A stretch of DNA of 64,000 nt from Tetrapyrgos nigripes (lineage: Eukaryota > Basidiomycota > Agaricomycetes > Agaricales > Campanellaceae), in contig JAACJM010000042.1 of the NCBI GenBank assembly GCA_013368315.1, forward strand, positions 372,001 to 436,000, given 5' to 3'. Below are positions 56,706 to 64,000 of this stretch, piece after piece. The notes beneath the pieces are model-generated. The model made no database searches. It was not told where the DNA came from and worked only from the letters and a program-made list of their open reading frames with translations. The number at the start of each line of letters is the position of its first letter. The stretch's first letter is position 1. The position numbers and the translations under genes are program-made.

Positions 56706-58066
56706 CTTGTTTTGCCATGACTGATTATGCTTCACAAGGCAAGACAAGGGAATACAATCCAGTTGATGTTAACAACTGCAGAGACTACCATGGTATATAC
56801 ACTGCATTGTCAAGAAGTTCTACTGCAGCTGGTACAATTGTTCTTCAGGGATTCAATCCCAAAAAAATTACTGGAGGACTTTAGGGTGCTTTGAAACAGG
56901 AGTTTCAGGAATTAGAACTGTTGGACAACATCACAGCCAAATGGTATCATGGTAACCTCCATAAGAGTGTGTACAGTGAATGTCAGAATGAGATTGTCAC
57001 TAATTTACTCAAATGGAAAGGTGAACACTACTGTCTTCCTAATGTTCACAGTGCAATTAAGTGTGGTCCCAAGTGTCCATTCAAGCAGCAGGACATAGAA
57101 GAAGTAGCCTAGAAAATCATAGAGGCTGAGAAAAAGAAGAAGGGAGATGGCAGTGAGGCTGAGCAAACAGGAAAGAGAAGATGGTGCTCCAGTGGCATAG
57201 ACAGTAACAAACCACCCACCAAATGCACCAGAACGACTGGCAACAACCAGATGCAAATAGGACCAGTCTGGAGTGAGAACAGTTGTCCATATGACACTGT
57301 AGTAACCATTCTGTATTCAATGTGGAAGTTAGATCACACGAGATGGGTGCTTAACCCCAACCCTATGACAAATGACATGTTATTGGTGATGTCAGATGGA
57401 TTCAGCGAAGTGAGCAACAGTAACAAATCACTGGAACAAGTGTGGGATGAGCTACAAATAAGCTTACAGTGCCATTGCCCAAACTCTTTTCCTTGGGGAG
57501 AGTATGTATTGGTTCATTCTGTGCTTGATGTTATACTAGAATGTTCAACAACAGTCATGTCTGGTATCTATATCTGCAGAGCTTCCCATATTTCCAATCG
57601 ACCACTGAACAATCTCTCAAGCCTTCTCTTGTTACAGTCTAGAGGGTACACATCAATCAACAAATGGGTGAGCACTCCAAACGCTGTTCTGTACCTGACA
57701 CAGCATGCTTGTGACAACAGACAGTGCCAAGAAATATTGGAGATAGACTACAGACTAATTCAAGCCCCTTGGATGTTAGCATTTGATCTGTCTGGCAGTG
57801 CAAGGTCAATAAACATTGACACTGAAATTTACGTGATCATCGCAGATACAAGGAGAAAATACATGCTGAGAGGTGTGATATACCATGGAAACAGGCATTT
57901 CACTGCAAGGATATTGGATGAAAGTTTCAGGGTCTGGTTTCATGACAGGGCCCTCAGTAAGAAAGCTATTTTCAGAGGAGATTTAAGAATGCGCGGTCTC
58001 AACATGTCTCAGTGTCAAGGAAAGGTCGCTGTTTGTGCCTTCTACACAGCGAGTACGGATGATTAA

Positions 58067-58890
58067 AAAAGGGGCTCTGGACTCATACACGCCAGTGAGA
58101 GCTTTGCTGGCCCACTAAGGCAAGTTTCTCAGAGTTGTCTGACTTCTCCAATTTCTATCCTGTCAAAAGTTCTCTGACTTTTGCGAGCTAATTTCCCACT
58201 AATTTCTGATCTGAGCTGAATCTGAGCCTTTTAGTTCCTAAAATGACTCATATGACTTTTTGTATGTTTTAAAACGTAAGCTAGGAATATAATTAGTGTC
58301 TGGGAGTGTCTGAGAGCTGTATAAGTTCTTCAAAAGCGCCTTGAGGAGGACGCGACTCCATGACAGCGCATGAGATCACAGCCACATGTGACCAGAAATC
58401 GCCCACATGCATGTGACATATGAGGCTTGTCATGACTTGCGCTGGCACATCTCTCTTCCTCTCCACATCGTCAACAGCGTCAATACGTTCTGTTTTTCTT
58501 GCTGACCGTACACATCCCCTCTCCTTCTCAGTTATAATGTGTGCGCTGGCGACTATTATTCCTCACTGCTGCTGCCCTGCATCCCCAAGCTATGGGGGCT
58601 ATAGGTTGGATATCTTCAGGAGAATAGGTAGGGAATAGGGATGATGAGCGAAGCTGCAAGGGTACAATTTGGCTGGATAACTTTTATAGGGTTATCGTGT
58701 ATATAGACCTATATAGTGAGCAAGGGGACAACTGGTGCCGTCAAACAGGTATGTATCCTGGAAATACTACGCTGTTTAGTATACCTAAAGTCAATGAAGT
58801 AATTTTCTACAATAATCGGACAAAGACTCATAAGTCAGACAACTCTAATATTGAAGTCGGAGAAAGAGTCATTGAAAGTCGGGTTTTATT
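58067..58890. other. Spacer, no gene seen
   Basis: At 58088-58115 lies a copy of the CCAGYGAGAGCTT..CTGGCCCACT word also found at 28062. The remainder has short frames only. Confidence 0.3.
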
Positions 58891-58894
58891 TTTT

Positions 58895-58952
58895 TAACAC
58901 TTTGACCGCCATATCACAGTGTCAAAGTGTTAAAAAAAATAAATTCCGAGTT
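58895..58952. repeat. Back-to-back element ends (AACACTTTG motif)
   Basis: TTATTTTTTTAACACTTTGA at 58896 faces TCAAAGTGTTAAAAAAAATA at 58921. A third copy lies at 59962 and a fourth at 42050. After 58952 the words CCGAGTT and CCGAGTTTCAGA repeat many times. They look like the ends of small related transposons lying tail to tail; target duplications are unclear. Confidence 0.45.
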
Positions 58953-59559
58953 GGCTAGACTTGTCCGAGTTGTAGATTGAGTGATGTCCGAGTTTCAGAA
59001 CGAGCTGTCTGAACTGGACAGACAATTATCCGAGTTTCAGAGACAATCCGAGCTGCAGAGGTAGTTTTCCGACTTTGCATATGCCTACCCAGAACGAGTT
59101 GTCCCAGGACCCAGTTTCAGACGTGTTTTCCGAGTTCGAGCTTACTGAGTTTCGCAGCTGACCAAGAATATTGCCCTTCAAGGCTCCTGGGCTTCTGAAT
59201 ATCCTTTAAATGCGTCTCTAGGGCAATCCGCTTTGTTCAATTGTCGAAAAGGGATTTTGGGACGATGGGAAGTAGACGCGTCTCGCCGCGTAATCACGTG
59301 CGCAACATGTGATGTGAAATGTCCTCATTGCCGTCGCTTTGGCTTGGCTTTGGCTCCCACGTAACATCGTCGCTCTTGCCTTTCTCCATAATTTCTGAAC
59401 CGGGAATGCTCTATGGCTAACGTACTCGTATATGCAAACTTCTTCAACATCTGCATGGAAGACTGGACACTTAATATAGCCCTTTGCAGGTCCTCAATGC
59501 GGACATTGAAGTTTCCCCAGTACCTCTTCTTTTTGTTATATTTCACCATGTCAACGTTC

Positions 59560-60044
59560 CCAACGACTCTCTCAGCGCTCTCAACACCACGACCTAAACA
59601 ACGTCCATCAATGCTTTCTCACCACTCTCTCCTACCTCAACAACGTCAATCCCAGCAATACCGATCCAACAGAGGATTCAAAAGACTATACTCCCCAAGC
59701 CCTTGTACCAACGCTTTAGAAGGTGTAAGTGATATCTATTAGCTGGCTACCGGTACGCTGCACTCTCATCTGCTATCAGGACAGTATTACTTTTTCTGAG
59801 TACCGTTGTGGAGAAGGAGGACGAGGAACTGAGAAATCAGTCAACTTCAGAAGTCGGAAAACTTGTACTCGGAAAACTTTTCAACTCGGTAGGCTTGCTT
59901 TGGAACGCGGACATCACTCAACGCGCAACTCGGAGACATCTTATCAAACTCGGAATTTATTTTTTTAACACTTTGAACAACATAGCGGACACGAGTTTGA
60001 AGTACAGCAAAGAGGACTCAAGCGACAAGTGTACACACACTTGA
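59560..60044 (+). pseudogene. Uncharacterised two-exon gene remnant
   Basis: The first piece reads HHDLNNVHQCFLTTLSYLNN and DSKDYTPQALVPTL, then a TAG. After a GTAAGT..CTATCAG intron a second piece reads VEKEDEELRNQSTSEVGKLV and RRHLIKLGIYFFNTLNNIAD, to the stop at 60044. The composition is protein-like but I cannot name it. The AACACTTTG motif lies within its last part, so gene and repeat overlap. Confidence 0.3.
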
Positions 60045-60167
60045 CCCGTCTGACCATCCGACAGTTCGATAGCCGCCCTTCCCTTCACTCACCAATCAAT
60101 TACCAGTACGGCAGGACGATGTTCCTCATTCCTTTCCTCGGCAACATAGCCACCATTCCCCTTCCAA

Positions 60168-61658
60168 TCATATAGGCCGTCGGGACCTATTCCCTCTCTG
60201 AACTTCCTGCAAAATCTTTGGCACCCACTCCTCCACCCACCCTTGCTCATTCAGATGATCTCGCGCCAGGCGGTACCCACCACCACAGACCTCCCACCTG
60301 GCGCCAAGCTTCGCCCCGAATCGTTTGCATGCCAAGATGACAGGATATACGAGGGTTACCGTAAGTAGATCCCGCATGCTAGGGTTGGACAGAGCTCTTG
60401 AGTAGCGATTGTCAGGCTTGACAGATACCCTGTTGTCTCTATATACAACATTGACCTGAACATCAACTTTTTTTGAGCCCTTGATACATATGGCGCGATG
60501 GATAGATTGAGATATAAAATCGAGATCCCAGCCGTATACGACCTGGTAAGCGCCTATTAGCAATATACTATGAAGCGACATTGACGTCAAGTGGGAGACG
60601 CACCTTTCGGTAACAAAACTCTTTCAGAGCATCTTCATAAGCGCAATAGTCCTCCGCCCACTGTCGAATACTCTTGGACGATCGCAAAGCCTCTGCACTG
60701 TGAAATTGTTGCGGAATGCCCGATACATCTTCTACTCCAGAACCTTTCACGACCCAAGGTGGTAAGCCTTGACGTATTCGACGTGACCACATGCTCCTCC
60801 ATAGCCTCTTCTCACTCCTGGATGCCTCACGTCTTCTCCACCATGACCCTGACCCTGACCATCCTTTCTCTTCAACTTCGAGTACATCCCGCCCGCGGTA
60901 GGCAGGCTCATCATCCGCCACTGTCCAGTGTGTCACCTTACACTCAAGGTAATCATTCAGGGATACGAGGAAGTCAAAGTCGGTCACTGTCCCGTGGCCA
61001 TGTTCTGAGCCATATTCAAAATGTGTTCCTTTGCAGTTTATGTAGACTTTGGGAGGAGTAGCCGATTGTTGGAGAAGGAATCGATACAAGGCCTCAGCTG
61101 TCAGGTTTAGAAAGAGGGTTAGGTCTAATATCTACGCCGAGGTGTGTCTGGTACTCACGATCGGTGTTTAGGTGACTATCATGCGACACGATATTCTCTT
61201 CGTAGTCAACTCTTTCCCATTCTGCACGGTACGGAGCAAAGTTTGGTGGAGGCTCGTCTATTTCGCTGAACGCTGGGAGGTGATTGTCGTTGCCCGAATC
61301 TTCAGCATCCTCAAAGTTGACAACGACCGGACTGTCGACATCAGTACTACTAGTAATAGTAGCGGTTGGAGACCGAGGTATGTGGATGAGTTGAGGGGTA
61401 AGCGTCGCTCTTAAACCAGTCGACGCCATTTCCAGTGGGTTTACGCTAGGCGGGAAGGGGAAAGTGTCAAGATTAGGCCCCAGGCTAGGAGATATATAGA
61501 TAGTCGCTTTAAATGCGCCTGTAAGTACTTCTTCTCTGCCAAAAGGTTCCGACGCCACTGAGTCTTGATACCCGGGAAAGGCAGGTATGTAACCAAATCG
61601 ACTCCTCAATGACACTGTGACCGTTGCCCTTCTTGTTCCAAGATCCGCAATGTTTCCC
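60168..61658 (-). CDS. Conserved basidiomycete protein of unknown function, 5' end uncertain
   Basis: Minus-strand exons 61159-61658, 60604-61096 and 60168-60542; both junctions keep the frame. From N to C: FGYIPAFPGYQDSVASEPFG, a beta-rich part (VLTGAFKATIYISP, TGLRATLTPQLIHIP), an acidic linker, PPPNFAPYRAEWERVDYEEN, EALYRFLLQQSATPPKVYIN, DFDFLVSLNDYLE, PAYRGRDVLEVEE, IRQWAEDYCA, VVYGWDLDFISQSIHRAI, RALSNPSMRDLLTVTLVYPV and ARWEVCGGGYRLARDH. I recall a single-copy family in mushroom genomes with this order; its job is not known to me. LLTVTLVYPVILACKRFG may be a membrane segment. A CTTAG acceptor at 61659 suggests one more 5' exon. Confidence 0.7.
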
Positions 61659-63497
61659 CTAAGTCAATGGAAAATCTTCACTGCATCAAAATCAACATCA
61701 AGAATCCATCGCTGTCTCTATCGCTGACGGAAAACTTGAACACAGCTAAGCATGCTGCATTGCGCCGGGGGTTCCAATGTGCCGTACTGTCCCATGAGAA
61801 GAGCAGGGCGTCAGTATACCTAATAATACCAAAATCGAGCTCAGACCGGATCCTTTGTGTGGGTTGAGTGAGGGAAAAGCTAGATGAGGCTTCTGCGGCG
61901 TTGAATGGACAATTGTCAGCAACAACGCTTTAAATACCTTCTATATTCTCGCTGCACATGATCATTGGGCAGCATGATGTCTAGAACTCAATGCAATCCC
62001 CCCGATGGCCTTGGTTTCGTGAGTAAGTAGCATTAGGCAGCAAGAAAAGCATCAGTTATCGTAAGATGAGAGACGATGATGATCTTACACCACGTCCTCA
62101 GGCTCTTGAACAGTATCCATTGTGCATCAGTGGCGTTTTTGCGTGTATAATATTGAGAGCGGCGTTGTCCTTAAACCCGTCCATAAGCGAAAGCCAGTAG
62201 ACTAGAAGTATGCTTACCCGCTAAGATACGTGGGCACGGTGATTGCGGGAATGGAATTGGATTAATCTTGTAAGCACCATAGCGTCAAGAAAAATGATGT
62301 CAGGACTGAATCAATATATGGCCAGAACCGTTGAAAATGAAAGCACACGCACTAAGTAATATGGACGACAATCGTAGTAATTTTCTAGCGGGAGTCCTGG
62401 TCGGTGCTGATGGATGAAAACTACTGAAAGAATTTGAATTAACTCTCAGGAAGCCTATTGAGTCAAATGGACGCCATCTCAGTCCGAATTCTGACCGCCC
62501 TAACCGCGAGGATGATAATTCACTGGCGGCTCGCCGCTCTAGTGCCAGTTGAAAATGAGTCAGTACGTACTACCAGGCACTACGCACTGATATCACACTA
62601 TTTTCATCAGAAGACTTGAAGAGTATTCCAATGACTGCGATTTCGCCCGAAAGAGACCCTGATCACATGGAGGGTATCTGAGGGTATCTGAGCCAATGAA
62701 AAGCTCATTCACAGGTGAATGAGCTTGGATGTCAGCGCCCATAATGCTGCATACAGACGCGGTAGGTTGCTCACCAACTGACGTGTTTGTAAACAACGGA
62801 TTCCCAAACATTGGGACTCTCTGTACCTTGGAATGCTCTGACGAGGTCATATTCGTCATACGAACTTAATGTGATATGCAGGCCTGAGGTTTTCGTAAGG
62901 TCTGAGCGAGGTGAGATTTGTCGTAGAGTAACATTGACATTGAGTTTAGTTCTTTTGGTTCAGAAATCAGAGTCCGGCCAAGTCTAGACCCAGTCCAACC
63001 AGCACGTGAAGCGACGCGTTCCGGAACGAGCACGTGGATAGAACGTGAAGAGACGCGTCTCTCGAAGTTAGCACCTTGGGCGGCGTTGCATATTTCCAGA
63101 GATCTCTGTGCAAACTTAAATTTCGGATTTTTCAGTGCCATTTTTGCTCGCCCGGGTCTACTCTATATGGGACCGACTTAAGGCCGAACAGCCATATGGA
63201 GTAGCTCCGGCGCCGAGCATAAATTCGTCATTCCTGTTTGCCCAAAAGATCTTTCCAAATATGCATTGCCGCCCAAGGTGTAGCCGAACGATAATCGTGG
63301 ACATTCGAGCTCATTGTGCTCCAGATTTAAAAGGCAATTCTTACTGGAAAATACTTATCAGAGCCTACAAATACAAAGTCGTTGCAGTGGCGAGTCTTTG
63401 GTATTTACACAATACTTAACGGTGAATATGATAACAGTCTGGTCTGATTTACCACTGCGTGTTCTGATGTCCTTCTCGGCTTCAACTTATTGAACTG
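61659..63497. other. Intergenic, one small palindromic repeat
   Basis: It should contain the missing 5' exon of the minus-strand gene (61.7-61.9 kb) but I cannot place it. The motif at 63150-63230 is the partner of 26175-26252. Confidence 0.3.
63150..63230. repeat. Palindromic motif, second copy
   Basis: CTACTCTATATGGGACCG pairs with CCATATGGAGTAGCTCC, followed by GCGCCGAGCATAAA. Same layout as at 26.2 kb. Confidence 0.5.
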
Positions 63498-64000
63498 TTA
63501 ATCTTCCCCACCATCTTCATCTTCCCTTTTCTGCTCTGTTTCTTTGGCTTTCTTGATGCGATTCACAGCCAAAAGGGCACCTCCAGCAACGGCAGCTGCT
63601 GCTCCAAGACCTAAAATCACTGGTGAAGCTATGACTGCCGTAGCGCCGAAAGATTGGAAAGCAGAGAACAACCCCCCGGTCGCACCTCCGTAGAAGACGG
63701 ACTGGATTGCAGCAGCAACAGACCCTGCGTCCATTGAAGTCATTAGTGACTCTAGAGAGGATTTCGTACGATAAAAACGCACCTGCAGCAACCCCACTAG
63801 AGGTGAACCCAATTGCATTAACCGCAGCGACCCCAATAGAAGGTACAACAGCAAGTCCACCGCCTGCAACGAGGCTTCTCCCTACAGCATTCCGTAGTCG
63901 GCGTGCGTCTTCATCATTGTCATCTACAATGAGCGAGTGGTACGTCGATGGGTATTTTCCGATCCAGGTCCCAGAAGCCCGAAGATAGTCGGAAATGAAG
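63498..64000 (-). CDS. Ifi-6-16/ISG12-like hydrophobic protein, partial at window edge
   Basis: Two minus-strand exons are visible, 63783-64000 (open to the right) and 63498-63724; the intron GTGCGT..GACGCAG joins GVAA to GSVAAAIQ. The family signature is clear: GVAAVNAIGFTSSGVAAGSV, AAAIQSVFYGGATGGLFSAF and QSFGATAVIASPVILGLGAA, with small-residue membrane helices and a charged tail (KKAKETEQKREDEDGGED). The upstream part is SGTWIGKYPSTYHSLIVDDN. Such proteins in animals sit in mitochondrial or ER membranes; the fungal role is not established. The first exon lies beyond 64000. Confidence 0.8.

Larger units (their letters stand above)
55385..58066 (+). pseudogene. PIF1-like helicase / ubiquitin-hydrolase-like gene, broken
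   Basis: Coding text runs through two insertions. CQGMPVMIRTNQATELCIMK and GQEGEVYGW (55440-55530) reach LDGLP at 55627. After the first hAT it continues RNVVPLTCTTIPTVITLPDG (56212-). After the second it reads AMTDYASQGKTREYNPVDV, IYTALSRSSTAAGTIVLQGF (helicase motif VI region) and KITGGL. Two in-frame TAGs follow, near 56882 and at 57110-57112. Then come the hydrolase-like part IGPVWSENSCPYDTVVTILY (Cys box) and LRGVIYHGNRHFTARILDE (His box), ending at 58066. I recall this helicase plus USP-like pairing from large TE-linked genes of Agaricomycetes. The upstream ATPase part with Walker A was not found. Confidence 0.65.

Overview
The window reads as nuclear DNA of a filamentous basidiomycete, most likely an Agaricomycete. 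The evidence is many 50-100 nt GT..AG introns, tiny exons, a secreted GH75 chitosanase with LysM repeats, a 16-exon FAD-linked oxidase, an Ifi-6-16 family protein, and TE-associated gene families I know only from mushroom-forming fungi. Identifications come from reading motifs, not from searches.

Layout. 0-8.8 kb holds a decayed membrane-protein gene, several MITEs, a TA-flanked element with a broken SANT-like gene, and a complete PIF/Harbinger-type element (transposase plus SANT-like partner). 8.9-14.8 kb is a CpG-poor block of gene remnants cut by a hAT MITE, a hAT-like element and a CACTG foldback. 15-26 kb is host-like: two more copies of the membrane-protein gene, a LINE scrap, the chitosanase gene and a low-complexity protein gene. 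26.4-33.3 kb is again TE-rich: hAT-like element, probable solo LTR, twin CACTG foldback, nested hAT elements, and a fragment of an MFS transporter gene. 36.1-40.9 kb has an intact BBE-type oxidase gene and a broken Atg15-like lipase gene.

41-58 kb is one large mobile block. Its centre is an 8,939-bp foldback element with CACTG ends and a 3-bp TGA duplication, inserted in an open reading frame. It has 821-bp terminal arms, an inner palindrome made of a 9/18-bp satellite, and, in its left arm only, a 3.2-kb cassette with a zinc-finger ORF and a tyrosine recombinase ORF, both carrying disabling lesions. To its right is a helicase/ubiquitin-hydrolase-like gene broken by two hAT insertions, each with an 8-bp duplication. 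58-64 kb returns to host-like sequence with a conserved basidiomycete gene and, at the right edge, a partial Ifi-6-16 gene.

Genes that look intact and functional: GH75-LysM chitosanase, BBE-type oxidase, the Harbinger pair, the low-complexity protein, the 60.2-61.7 kb gene and the edge gene. Most other coding signal is decayed. Several stops look like CGA to TGA or CAG to TAG changes, which fits cytosine-methylation decay of the mobile blocks.
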